From Dehalococcoidia bacterium (GTDB taxonomy: Bacteria; Chloroflexota; Dehalococcoidia; E44-bin15), in NCBI GenBank assembly GCA_004377275.1, contig SOIC01000125.1, forward strand, positions 1-19,385: DNA of 19,385 nt, in the 5' to 3' direction. A model generated the notes under the pieces. It saw only the letters and a program-made list of their open reading frames with translations. It did not search any database and was not told the DNA's origin. Positions 7,359 through 15,561 of the stretch are shown here, piece after piece. How positions within the stretch are numbered: the stretch's first letter is position 1; every line of letters begins with the position of its first letter. The position numbers and the translations under genes are program-made.

Positions 7359-7980
7359 CCACACACTGGTGCGGGATGGAATCCGTTCTATGCTAACGCT
7401 TGTTGCCAACGTAGAAGTAGTCGGCGAGGCAACGAATGGAAGGGAAGCTGTGGAAAAGACAAAACAGCTTGCGCCAGATGTGGTTCTAATGGACCTGGCG
7501 ATGCCTATCATGAGTGGCTTGGACGCAATACGCAGAATACGCAGGGAGTTCCCCGGCACGAAGGTGCTGGCACTGACCCAGTATGATGACAGCGAATATG
7601 TCGTCCCCGTTATCGAGGCAGGGGCGCGTGGCTTCGTTACTAAGATGGCAGCTTTTTCGGAGCTTGCTACAGCTATTCAGGCTGTATACAATGGTGATTC
7701 CTTTCTATCTCCCTCGGCAGCAGCAGCCCTCGTTGAGGAATGTCAGCAGAAAACTACTGCAGAAGGGGGGAAAGATCCTTACCAATTGTTGACAGATAGA
7801 GAAAGGGAAACGCTTAAACTGGTTGTCGAAGGACATACTACTCGTGAAATAGCAGATATGCTGGTCGTCAGCCCTAAGACCATCGAGTGGTACAAAACCA
7901 GCTTAATGAAAAAACTGAATATCCACAATAGGACTGACCTTATTAAGTTTGCTATACGTAAACGGCTCATAACCGTATGA
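7327..7980 (+). CDS. NarL/FixJ-family response regulator with LuxR-type HTH
   Basis: A 217-residue DNA-binding regulator, the partner of the overlapping kinase. The receiver domain (1-120) has acidic pocket D10/D11 (IADDHTLVRDG), phospho-acceptor Asp56 (VVLMDLAMP) and the conserved T/K region (LTQYDDSEYV, VTKMAAF). The LuxR helix-turn-helix occupies about 153-215 (LTDRERETLKLVVEG; TREIADMLVVSPKTIEWYKTSLMKKL). Full length for the family. The ATG at 7327 lies inside the kinase reading frame, with a GAAAGGA ribosome site about ten bases upstream, which points to translational coupling. Likely targets include the neighbouring MetVF module, by position only. Confidence 0.95.
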   Translation: MKKIRVLIADDHTLVRDGIRSMLTLVANVEVVGEATNGREAVEKTKQLAPDVVLMDLAMPIMSGLDAIRRIRREFPGTKVLALTQYDDSEYVVPVIEAGARGFVTKMAAFSELATAIQAVYNGDSFLSPSAAAALVEECQQKTTAEGGKDPYQLLTDRERETLKLVVEGHTTREIADMLVVSPKTIEWYKTSLMKKLNIHNRTDLIKFAIRKRLITV

Positions 7981-8010
7981 TGGCATGAATGAAACACCCC
8001 CACCCACTTT

Positions 8011-8034
8011 CCCCAGGTTATCCTCTTGTTGGGG
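8011..8034 (+). terminator. Weak intrinsic terminator candidate after the response regulator
   Basis: CCCCA (8011-8015) can pair with TGGGG (8030-8034) around a 14-base loop, followed by CTTTCTTC. The stem is short and the T-run broken. Confidence 0.25.
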
Positions 8035-8112
8035 CTTTCTTCACAGATAAATCAGTGTATTTCCCAGTAATAATTCTAAATACAAATCCACTTTATCCTA
8101 GGGGTTTTCCTA

Positions 8113-8141
8113 TTGCCTCTACCCTAAATACCAGGTACTAT
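8113..8141 (+). promoter_or_regulatory. Possible promoter of the flavoprotein-MetV-MetF unit
   Basis: TTGCCT (8113-8118) and TACTAT (8136-8141) are spaced by exactly 17 bases, each matching four of six consensus bases. This is followed by a leader of about 30 bases and the ribosome site GGGAG before the ATG at 8180. Confidence 0.4.
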
Positions 8142-8179
8142 GCGGGTGGAGTAAGTTTTTTCTATTTAAAGGGAGTCTG

Positions 8180-10303
8180 ATGTATCCACTCGTAGCTGAT
8201 AATAATCAGGGTTACCAAGATAATAGAGCTAAAAAAATCCCTATTGACCACAGCCTCATGCCACCCTGCCAAGCTGCATGCCCTTTGCACATGCAGATAA
8301 GAGAATATGTGGATTTGGTTGCCCAAGGAAGGATCATGGAGGCATTGCAAGTCATAAGAAGTGGCAACCCTTTCCCATCTATCTGTGCCTACGTTTGTAC
8401 CCATCCCTGCGAGGACGCCTGCAGGCGCTGTCAGGTAGATAACCCCATCGCTATTCGAGCATTGAAGAGATTCGCTCTGGAATTCGGTGGTGACAGGATG
8501 ATCCAGGCTGAAGCCGAGACCAGGCATCCTGAAAAGGTTGCTATAGTAGGGTCCGGTCCAGCAGGATTGGCTTGCGCTTACTATCTAAGGGCGTTGGGTT
8601 ATCCGGCAACTATCTTCGAGGCTCATTCGGAACTTGGAGGCATGCTCCGAGTCGGTATTCCCCAATACCGCCTTCCCCGTGAGGTGCTCGAGACAGAGGT
8701 TCAAAGGCTAACTCAGATGGGGGTTGAAATCAGGACGAATACGCGTGTAGTGTCCCTGGATCTGCTATTTGACCTGGGTTACAAGGCTATCTTCATCACC
8801 ATTGGTGCCCATCAGAGCCTAAGAATGGGAATAGAAGGGGAAGAGAGCCCGGGGGTGATTGACGGGGCAACCTTTCTCCGTGAAGTAAACCTGGGTCTTA
8901 AGCCATCTCTCGGGAACACGGTCGCCGTGGTAGGAGGGGGCAATGTAGCTATCGACGCTGCGCGCACTGCCCTTCGTTTGGGCACGCATAAGGTTAATAT
9001 CCTCTATCGCCGCAGCCGTGACGAAATGCCCGCAGATCCTGCAGAAGTGGAGCAAGCCCTCGAAGAAGGGGTCGGGATCCTGTTTCTGGTGGCACCAACC
9101 GGAATAAAAAGGGAAAATGGGCGATTAAGCGTAACCTGCGTAAAAATGGAGCTTGGGGAACCAGATGCCAGCGGCAGGCGACGGCCCACGCCGATAAGGG
9201 ACAGCGAATTCATCAAGGAGTTCGATACTTTAATTACTGCTATTGGGCAAGCACCTCAGACACCGGCCGATTTCCACGTTAGCATTGGCCGGGGCAGCAC
9301 CATTCAGGTTGACACGGTTACACTCACTACCAATAGGAGAGGGGTCTTCGCCGGAGGGGATGCTGTTACTGGACCTGCGACAGTAACTGAGGCACTAGCA
9401 GCCGGCAGATTAGCATCCTCCCGCATTGACGATTACCTCCAGCACAGGTACCCACTAGTTAGCAAAGAGGGAAGTGAAAGCGTGTCAGGTGACCTATTGC
9501 CTGAAACGATAGAGATGATAAGGAAAACTGGCCGACTTGAGCCACCGATTCTTCCCCCAGGAAAAAGGAGAAAAGACTTTAAGGCGGTGGAGCTTATCTA
9601 TGACTGGGAAGTCGCTACCAATGAAGCGAGAAGGTGCCTGCGGTGCGGTATGGGCGCGGAGATCCTGTTCCAAGATAAGTGTGCCACGTGCCTTACCTGC
9701 CTGAGGGTCTGCCCATATCACGTACCCTACTTGGATGCCAGCGGCACAATCCAGATACCGGATGATCAGTGTCAGGCTTGTGGAATATGCGTCGCCGAAT
9801 GTCCAGCTAAGGCAATAGTACTGCGCAAGCCATATGACCGACGACAAATAACTGAAGAGCTAGATCATATCCTTAAGTCGGCGGCACAATCGAATCTCAA
9901 GCCCCTTATTATCGGCTTTTGCTGCCAGTATGGGCTCTTTGGCACCGGCACTCTAGCAAGCTTGTGGAGGGGTCCTAAAGCTGGTACATGGCTAGTGCCT
10001 GTCCTTTGCGTAGCCAAGGTAGAAGCTGATCATATACTGCGTGCTTTCGAGATGGGGGCAGAGGGAGTTTTCATCGCTGGGTGCGGGGAACAATGTGCCA
10101 GAGAAAACACTGCCTTTTGGGTTCGAGAGCGTGTCGAGAAGGTTAGAAGGACACTAGTACAGATTGGTCTTGAGCCTGAGCGCCTGCAGGCTTTTGTCTT
10201 AAGCACCACCAACGAGGACCCTGCCGAGGGGATAGATAGTTTTGTTGAACAAGTAGGTGGGCTCTATTTAGCCTCGGTAATAATGCAGGAGGTGAAAAGT
10301 TGA
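8180..10303 (+). CDS. Three-part electron-transfer flavoprotein: GltD-like + 2x[4Fe-4S] ferredoxin + MvhD/FlpD-like domain
   Basis: A 707-residue fusion. Residues 25-100 are the cysteine-rich N-terminal cluster domain of the glutamate synthase small subunit/DPD family (C30, C34, C69, C73, C77, C81, C84). Residues 118-422 are the two-dinucleotide-fold flavoprotein, with GSGPAG at 124-129 for FAD and GGGNVA at 252-257 for NAD(P)H, and FAGGDAVTGPATVTEA near the FAD. Two [4Fe-4S] ferredoxin motifs follow (C501/504/507/511 and C531/534/537/541). Residues 574-695 match the MvhD/FlpD [2Fe-2S] family (C581, C582, C610, C635, C639; AFEMGAEGVFIAGC). With MetV and MetF directly overlapping downstream, its likely role is electron supply to methylene-THF reduction, perhaps with flavin-based bifurcation. 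No HdrB, HdrC or hydrogenase subunit is in view. The ribosome site GGGAG supports this ATG. Confidence 0.9.
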   Translation: MYPLVADNNQGYQDNRAKKIPIDHSLMPPCQAACPLHMQIREYVDLVAQGRIMEALQVIRSGNPFPSICAYVCTHPCEDACRRCQVDNPIAIRALKRFALEFGGDRMIQAEAETRHPEKVAIVGSGPAGLACAYYLRALGYPATIFEAHSELGGMLRVGIPQYRLPREVLETEVQRLTQMGVEIRTNTRVVSLDLLFDLGYKAIFITIGAHQSLRMGIEGEESPGVIDGATFLREVNLGLKPSLGNTVAVVGGGNVAIDAARTALRLGTHKVNILYRRSRDEMPADPAEVEQALEEGVGILFLVAPTGIKRENGRLSVTCVKMELGEPDASGRRRPTPIRDSEFIKEFDTLITAIGQAPQTPADFHVSIGRGSTIQVDTVTLTTNRRGVFAGGDAVTGPATVTEALAAGRLASSRIDDYLQHRYPLVSKEGSESVSGDLLPETIEMIRKTGRLEPPILPPGKRRKDFKAVELIYDWEVATNEARRCLRCGMGAEILFQDKCATCLTCLRVCPYHVPYLDASGTIQIPDDQCQACGICVAECPAKAIVLRKPYDRRQITEELDHILKSAAQSNLKPLIIGFCCQYGLFGTGTLASLWRGPKAGTWLVPVLCVAKVEADHILRAFEMGAEGVFIAGCGEQCARENTAFWVRERVEKVRRTLVQIGLEPERLQAFVLSTTNEDPAEGIDSFVEQVGGLYLASVIMQEVKS

Positions 10304-10992
10304 TAGTCGCCGAACAAAAACCTCTGGAGGAAATTAGGCGAATGATTATCCCTTATGAGAGGGTATTGATCCTCGGCTGCGGCACCTGCATGACGGTTTG
10401 TGACGCTGGTGGCGAACGTGAGGTCTCCTTCCTCCATAGCGCATTACGAGTTGCACAGGCAAAGAGCGGAAATGAAACCCACACCTTCTCAGAGTATACT
10501 TTGAAAAGACAATGCGATCCTGAATTCTTGGACGTGCTTGACGACAAAATTGACGATGTTGATACCGTTCTTTCCCTAGGTTGTGGCATTGGAGTGCAGG
10601 CTTTAGCCGAACGGTTTCCGGCTCTGCCTGTGTTGCCCGGCGTTAACACCTCTTTCATGGGCATGGCTAAGGAATTGGGGGTTTGGGATGAGCGATGTGC
10701 CGCCTGTGGTGACTGCAGATTGGAGGAGACTGCCGGCATTTGCCCCATCACCAGGTGCACAAAGGGAATACTCAATGGGCCATGTGCCGGTACTAAGAAC
10801 GGTAAGTGCGAAGCAAACAAGGATATGGACTGCGCATGGGTCCTGATCTATAAGCGTCTGGAGAGACTGGAGCAGCTGGAGAAGATGCGCCGATATTACC
10901 CCATGAGGAACTTCCGAGCGATTCCTAGACCAAAAAGGATCACAAGCAAAATTAGTGTTGATGTAGTTGATGTAGGAGAGGACAATGGCTAA
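10300..10992 (+). CDS. metV: MetV, iron-sulfur/zinc partner of methylenetetrahydrofolate reductase (MTHFR C-terminal domain family)
   Basis: A 230-residue cysteine-rich protein of the family that accompanies MetF in acetogens. The N-terminal part has LGCGTCMTVCDAGGERE (C27, C30, C34) and a second glycine/cysteine motif LGCGIGVQAL. The C-terminal part holds the dense cysteine region (CAACGDCRLEETAGICPITRC, then GPCAGTKNGKCE). Such proteins bind Fe-S clusters and pass electrons to the MetF flavin. It starts at TTG (10300-10302), overlapping the previous stop (TTGA), behind a very strong AGGAGGTG ribosome site. It overlaps metF by eight bases. The tight coupling on both sides argues for a stoichiometric complex of all three proteins. 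Confidence 0.9.
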   Translation: MIVAEQKPLEEIRRMIIPYERVLILGCGTCMTVCDAGGEREVSFLHSALRVAQAKSGNETHTFSEYTLKRQCDPEFLDVLDDKIDDVDTVLSLGCGIGVQALAERFPALPVLPGVNTSFMGMAKELGVWDERCAACGDCRLEETAGICPITRCTKGILNGPCAGTKNGKCEANKDMDCAWVLIYKRLERLEQLEKMRRYYPMRNFRAIPRPKRITSKISVDVVDVGEDNG

Positions 10993-11896
10993 CTCGTTAT
11001 TTGAGGAAAAACTCAACTCCAACGAATTCTTGGTGACAACGGAGATAGGGCCCCCCAAGGGGGCAGATGTGTCGGAAATGGTTCACCATATAGATTTGCT
11101 CAAGGACAACGTTGATGCTATCAACATTACCGACCATCAAAGCTCGGTGATGCGTTTTCCCTCCTTGGGCGGCTGTCTTCTGGTGAAGGAACGCGGTGGT
11201 GAGCCTATTTTACAGGTGACCTGCCGCGACCGTAACCGCTTGGCGCTTCAAGCCGATCTTCTACTGGCATATTCACGAGATATCTGCAACGTGCTTTGCC
11301 TTACCGGAGATTCCATTGACGTGGGGGATCACAAAGAAGCAAAGCCTGTTTTTGACGCCGATTCTGTGCAATTGCTAAGGATGATCAGGACAATGGAATC
11401 GGGAAAGGATATGAGTGGAGAAGACCTCAAGGGTGCTCTGAAATTCTGCATTGGTGCCTCAGTTCATCCCGAAGCAGACTTCATTGAGCCACAACTAATC
11501 AAGTTTGAAAAGAAGGTTGCTGCCGGAGCGCAGTTTTTCCAAACGCAGGGAATATTCGACTTGGCAAGCCTGCGCCGGTTCATGCAATATGCCTCCCAGT
11601 TTGACGTCCGAATCCTAGCTGGTATCATAGTTCTCGCCTCAGCCAGGATGGCTCGGTACATGAACGATAACGTTCCCGGAATAATTGTTTCTGAAGCCAT
11701 CATTGATGAGCTAGCCGGTGTGGAGAAGGGCAAGGGGCTTGAGAAAGGAATCGAGATTGCTGCCAGATTGATAAAAACGATAAAGGAGGAAAACCTGTGC
11801 CATGGCGTCCACATTATGGCAGTAGGCAATGAAAGGATTGTGCCTGAGATCTTGGAGCAGGCTAAACTGCCTAGTATGCCCACTAAGGCACAGTAA
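10985..11896 (+). CDS. metF: 5,10-methylenetetrahydrofolate reductase (acetogen-type MetF)
   Basis: A 303-residue TIM-barrel flavoprotein reducing methylene-THF to methyl-THF in the methyl branch of the Wood-Ljungdahl pathway or for methionine synthesis. The catalytic glutamate is probably E20 (LVTTEIGPPKG), matching the EFFPP region of E. coli MetF. Other family segments are CRDRNRLALQADLL, NVLCLTGDS, FCIGASVHPEAD and GAQFFQTQGIFD. The short form with MetV beside it fits the class that takes electrons from an iron-sulfur partner rather than directly from NADH. The ATG follows the ribosome site GGAGAGG and overlaps metV by eight bases. Confidence 0.94.
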   Translation: MANSLFEEKLNSNEFLVTTEIGPPKGADVSEMVHHIDLLKDNVDAINITDHQSSVMRFPSLGGCLLVKERGGEPILQVTCRDRNRLALQADLLLAYSRDICNVLCLTGDSIDVGDHKEAKPVFDADSVQLLRMIRTMESGKDMSGEDLKGALKFCIGASVHPEADFIEPQLIKFEKKVAAGAQFFQTQGIFDLASLRRFMQYASQFDVRILAGIIVLASARMARYMNDNVPGIIVSEAIIDELAGVEKGKGLEKGIEIAARLIKTIKEENLCHGVHIMAVGNERIVPEILEQAKLPSMPTKAQ

Positions 11897-11951
11897 TGCA
11901 TAGCCGTAGGATAAGCAAGCTAGTCAAATATGATAAGGGGAGGAAGTAAAA

Positions 11952-12818
11952 ATGGGAAACAGTAAGTCTAACAGGTTGGCTAAATCCAATATAAGGGGGG
12001 AGAGTAAAAAAAGTAAAAAGAAAAGGAAAGAAAAAATACTAATCATAGATGATGAGCTTGATTTTCTGGAAGCTTTCCAGCGGACTTTGGAAGCCAAGTC
12101 CTATCAAGTAATGACTACCTCTAGCAAGGAACGAGCCCAGGAGTTGATGGGAGTAGAAGAGCCCAATCTCATTGTCCTGGGTACTCTAGCGCCGGCTGGG
12201 CAAGCATTCTCTATGTACCAGTGGCTAGGACAGCATCCCAGATATAAAGACATACCGCTTCTCGTGATCGATGCCCGGTATGCGGAGCGGCCTATTAAGG
12301 GATGGAGAAGGTTTGAGGGTATGCAGCTGGAAGCTGACGAATATGTATCTAAGCCCATTGAGCCAGCTTCGCTGGTACCTCAAATTCACAGCCTGCTTGA
12401 AGCAGCTATTAGGCGCATAAGAGTGCTAGTAGCTGATGACCATACTATGGTCAGAACTGGAATATGTTCAGTTCTCGCGTTGCAAAAGGACATGGAGGTT
12501 GTAGGCGAGGCTGTTAACGGACAGGATGCCATTGATAAGGTGATGCTGCTTTGCCCCAACGTGGCGTTAGTAGATATAGTCATGCCTGTAATGAGTGGGA
12601 TAGAAGCGACAAAACACATAAGCAAGGAATGCCCGCAGACAAAGGTTTTAATCTTGACACAATATGATGAAGAAGAGAATATGATTGTTGCCAAGCAGTC
12701 AGGAGCATACGGCTTTATTCCCAAGAAGGCTGCTAGCTCCGACCTCATAAGGGGCATAAAGTACGTAGGCCAGGGAAGATACTACCCTACATCTTTTGCC
12801 GAGCTAGTTGTCGGATAG
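11952..12818 (+). CDS. Double-receiver response regulator, first receiver lacking its phospho-acceptor, no output domain
   Basis: A 288-residue protein in the metVF unit, 55 bases after metF with a strong GGGGAGGAAG ribosome site. A lysine-rich N-terminus (residues 19-28) precedes receiver 1 (about 28-150). Receiver 1 keeps acidic D33/D34 and the KP motif (SKP, 133-135), but the phospho-acceptor position is Gly77 (LIVLGTLAP instead of the usual D). Receiver 2 (155-280) looks functional, with D162/D163, Asp208 (VALVDIVMP) and a LTQYD segment close to the NarL regulator at 7327. The protein stops where that relative continues into its LuxR HTH, and no HTH remnant is seen in the 210 bases downstream. 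It may sequester phosphate from the kinase or act by protein contact. Alternatively it is a truncated, formerly DNA-binding regulator. Confidence 0.88.
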   Translation: MGNSKSNRLAKSNIRGESKKSKKKRKEKILIIDDELDFLEAFQRTLEAKSYQVMTTSSKERAQELMGVEEPNLIVLGTLAPAGQAFSMYQWLGQHPRYKDIPLLVIDARYAERPIKGWRRFEGMQLEADEYVSKPIEPASLVPQIHSLLEAAIRRIRVLVADDHTMVRTGICSVLALQKDMEVVGEAVNGQDAIDKVMLLCPNVALVDIVMPVMSGIEATKHISKECPQTKVLILTQYDEEENMIVAKQSGAYGFIPKKAASSDLIRGIKYVGQGRYYPTSFAELVVG

Positions 12819-12929
12819 AAGCGAGGAACTACGCGGCAAGGTTAATTTGGAACTTCCACCTCGTCACACTCTGGTCTAGATTTGGATACCAAGCCTTCTT
12901 TCAGGCAATCAGTAGGAGGACCCCAGAAT

Positions 12930-12951
12930 CTCCTGCGCCGAATGTCAGGAG
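12930..12951. terminator. Small hairpin between convergent genes
   Basis: CTCCTG (12930-12935) pairs with CAGGAG (12946-12951) around ten bases, within the 210-base gap where the double-receiver gene and the minus-strand oxidoreductase converge. No T-run, so termination is only possible. Nothing else is recognisable in that gap. Confidence 0.25.
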
Positions 12952-13028
12952 GGCAAAGATGATAATGTATTTCTTGGCTTTCAAGCCGATAGGCAAAGTG
13001 CACAGCCAATAGTTCTGCCACTTTTCCT

Positions 13029-15236
13029 CTAGCCCTTTTCCACCTCTACAAGGACATCATAGAATGCAGCATTAGGCTGCAAAATATGCTGTTGCACCGG
13101 GTTTATCTCATCATGGGTTAACTGGTTGAGATGGCCTTCGATATATTGCTCGGGCCACCATCCTTCAGTTATGTTAACCACACCAGGCTTTATTCCCTGG
13201 CTAAGCTTCGCTCCCACCTTTACCTGCCCACGGCCATTGAAGACACGCACTACATCCCCATCACTTATGTCACGCGGTTTAGCATCCACCGGATTGATCT
13301 CCAGAGTAGGTTCAGGGTCGATTTTCAGCAGGCTGGGAATATTGGCCAGGGTAGAGTGGACACGGTTGCTAGGGTGTGTGGAAAGTAAAGAAAGCGGATA
13401 GTTCTTTGCCTTCTCACTGCGAGCACTTTCCAACGGCTCGATGTAAATCGGCAGTTCCTGACCAAACTGCTTTATCCTTTCCACGTAGAACTCAATTCTG
13501 CCTGTCGCTGTCCCCAATTGTTGTGGACGGTCTGAAGGTTTCGCCATCACCGGGCCTTCCCTCAATCTCTCCAGAGAGATACCCTCCATAGTAGGGTGAC
13601 CTGAAGTAAGGATCTCCTCTATGTACTGCTCCTCGGTCTTGTTGAAATATTTACCAAATCCCATCCTACGGCCCAGTTCAACCGCTATTTGGAAATCTGA
13701 TCTGGATTCGTAGAGCGGCTCTATCACCCTCTGCTGTAGCTGAAGGTAGGGGTTCGCGAGGTCAGCCCGGCAAAGGTCGGTGCACTCAAAGAAGGAAGCC
13801 ACTGGCAGTACATAATCAGCATATTTAGCTGTGTCAGTCATAAAGAGGTCGCAAACGACCAGGAGTTCCAGGTTGGGCAGAATCTCGCCGATAATCCTGT
13901 GAGTATTGGGCATCTGGTTGATTAAGTTATGCCATGTACACCAGATCGCCTTTATGGGAAAGGGCTCCCCTTTGGCAATGGCATCACACAGCGACATCAA
14001 AGGAATGCTGGTATACGGCCCACCCGGCATAAGAAAGGGACGCGCATTCAACACAAAGGTGGAAGGGCGCTTCAAATTCATATTGCCAGTGACTGCCGCC
14101 AGCGTGTTTATCGCCCGGCAAGCCAGGTCACCGTAAAAGCTCCTCTGCAATCCCCATCCTCGATAGATGGAGGCTGGCTTCTGAGTAGCATAGCTGACAG
14201 CCAGGCGGCGAATGATATCGGCAGGTATATCGGTAATTTGTGACACCTTCTCAGGGGTGTACTCCTCTACCATATCAGACAGCAGCTGATAGGCTGGCCG
14301 GCACTCTACGCCAGAAACGGAATAAACACCGGTGAGTGCCGGGTTGACCGCGGACGTATCACACGGTTGTGCTCCACCAGTGCTCTCATCGAAGACCAGG
14401 AACCCCTGCTGACTGCCACCATCAACCAGGTCACTCTCCCTGAGAAAAAAACCGTTATCGTCCCTCACCAGCAATGGGCCGACGGTATTTTCAGCTATGA
14501 ATCGCTCATCCTGCAGCCCCCGCTCCAGAATAACGTGTATCATCCCCAGGGCCAGCGCCCCATCGGTTCCAGGCCTTATTGGCACGTGTTCATCAACATG
14601 GGAGGCTGTCTCCGTGAAGCGTGGATCGATAACGACCACTTTGCAACCTTTTTTCCTGGATTCTGTAATCCCTCGCATGAAGGGATGAACGGTTACTGCT
14701 GGATTATAACCCCAGACAATAGTGAATTTGGGCTCCTTAATCCGTCTGAGGTACCTCTCAGCCATCGCCGAGCCGAAGGTAGCCACATCAGCACAGGGTC
14801 CAGCGGCATCACCACAGCCCCACCAGTCCACCCAGGTCCCTTTGGTCAGGCTTATCAACCTCGAATAGCCGCCGCCGGTAAGGTTTGACAATATAGGTGC
14901 CGTCCAGGCAATTGAAGCGGGACCATACTTTGCGGCAAGACCCTGGAGCTTGGGCACAATGCTGTCCAGTGCTTCTTCCCATGATATTCTCTGCCACTTG
15001 CCCCCTCCACGCTCCCCCACACGTTTCAGCGGATGACGGAGTCGATCCGGGTGGTAGACCCATTGAGAAGCGGCCAGCCCTTTAGCGCAGGCACCCTTAT
15101 CAACCGGGTCGGGAAAATCGGCAGGACGGACTTTGGTGATAACACCGTCGGTTACCTCCACTGAGAGCCCACACCGGAGGTAATCCGGCATCCCGCAGAC
15201 TGTACGGATGGTTACTTTTCCGCCCTTATTACTCAC
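13029..15236 (-). CDS. Molybdopterin (DMSO reductase family) oxidoreductase with altered Fe-S motif
   Basis: A 735-residue cytoplasmic-type Mo/W-bis-MGD enzyme without TAT signal. It starts at GTG behind a near-perfect AGGAGGT ribosome site. Instead of C-x2-C-x3-C the N-terminus has C14-x3-D18-x3-C22-x27-C50, spaced like the H-x3-C-x3-C motif of nitrate-reductase-type enzymes but with Asp at the middle position. The metal-ligand region reads DWWGCGDAAGPC: Cys141 or Asp143 are candidates, and the DWW..D context recalls the Asp ligand of NarG-type enzymes. The molybdopterin body (KGCKVVVIDPRFTETA; HVPIRPGTDGAL) and the C-terminal dinucleotide domain from about residue 610 (PTLEINPVDA; GDVVRVFNGRGQVKVG) are complete. 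A segment near residues 255-310 (FFLRESDLVDGG) is typical of some uncharacterised family members. No partner subunits are beside it; the substrate is unknown. Confidence 0.9.
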   Translation of the reverse strand: MSNKGGKVTIRTVCGMPDYLRCGLSVEVTDGVITKVRPADFPDPVDKGACAKGLAASQWVYHPDRLRHPLKRVGERGGGKWQRISWEEALDSIVPKLQGLAAKYGPASIAWTAPILSNLTGGGYSRLISLTKGTWVDWWGCGDAAGPCADVATFGSAMAERYLRRIKEPKFTIVWGYNPAVTVHPFMRGITESRKKGCKVVVIDPRFTETASHVDEHVPIRPGTDGALALGMIHVILERGLQDERFIAENTVGPLLVRDDNGFFLRESDLVDGGSQQGFLVFDESTGGAQPCDTSAVNPALTGVYSVSGVECRPAYQLLSDMVEEYTPEKVSQITDIPADIIRRLAVSYATQKPASIYRGWGLQRSFYGDLACRAINTLAAVTGNMNLKRPSTFVLNARPFLMPGGPYTSIPLMSLCDAIAKGEPFPIKAIWCTWHNLINQMPNTHRIIGEILPNLELLVVCDLFMTDTAKYADYVLPVASFFECTDLCRADLANPYLQLQQRVIEPLYESRSDFQIAVELGRRMGFGKYFNKTEEQYIEEILTSGHPTMEGISLERLREGPVMAKPSDRPQQLGTATGRIEFYVERIKQFGQELPIYIEPLESARSEKAKNYPLSLLSTHPSNRVHSTLANIPSLLKIDPEPTLEINPVDAKPRDISDGDVVRVFNGRGQVKVGAKLSQGIKPGVVNITEGWWPEQYIEGHLNQLTHDEINPVQQHILQPNAAFYDVLVEVEKG

Positions 15237-15561
15237 CAGCTACCTCCTCGCGGTTATATTCATTAATTCGTGTAAAAGCGAAACTTACATCTTTAACATG
15301 CCTTCTCTATAAGGTTCGCCCAATTGATTGTATTATACTACACAGCAGCCTTGGTTTAGTGTAATAGACGGTGAGCTTGGCTTGGCGTCTAGATAGGTTA
15401 GGACTCTTCGGCACTTAACGCCTTAGCTACTTGTTTGCTACGCCTGACCCTGAGAAGGCCCGGTTTTGCCATGTGTATAGCCTTCGTACCCCTTTTGGTG
15501 GAGTCCAATGAACATTAGACCGTCGGATACCGTAAACCGGGGTAGATTTATAGCAGGAGTT
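15237..15561. other. 325-base intergenic region
   Basis: No credible gene on either strand. Its right end holds the 3' flank of the HtpX-like gene, and its left end holds the likely promoter and ribosome site of the minus-strand oxidoreductase. No terminator with a T-run and no tRNA or other RNA is recognised. Confidence 0.55.
15332..15337 (-). promoter_or_regulatory. Possible -10 element for the minus-strand oxidoreductase
   Basis: A perfect TATAAT on the minus strand (complement of 15332-15337), about 95 bases before the GTG start. No good -35 is found at 16-18 base spacing, so an activator may be needed or the match may be chance. Confidence 0.35.

Noticed and set aside
7989..8180. Small plus-strand frame between the response regulator and the flavoprotein
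   Set aside because: No convincing ribosome site or protein-like composition, and it covers the probable promoter and leader of the flavoprotein gene.
8180..10303. Calling the flavoprotein glutamate synthase small subunit or NfnB
   Set aside because: The added ferredoxin and MvhD-like domains and the overlap with metV and metF point to a different role; there is no glutamate synthase large subunit nearby.
12819..13028. Remnant of a LuxR HTH domain after the double-receiver gene
   Set aside because: I read the gap in the gene's direction and saw no DRERE or TIEWYK-like pieces.
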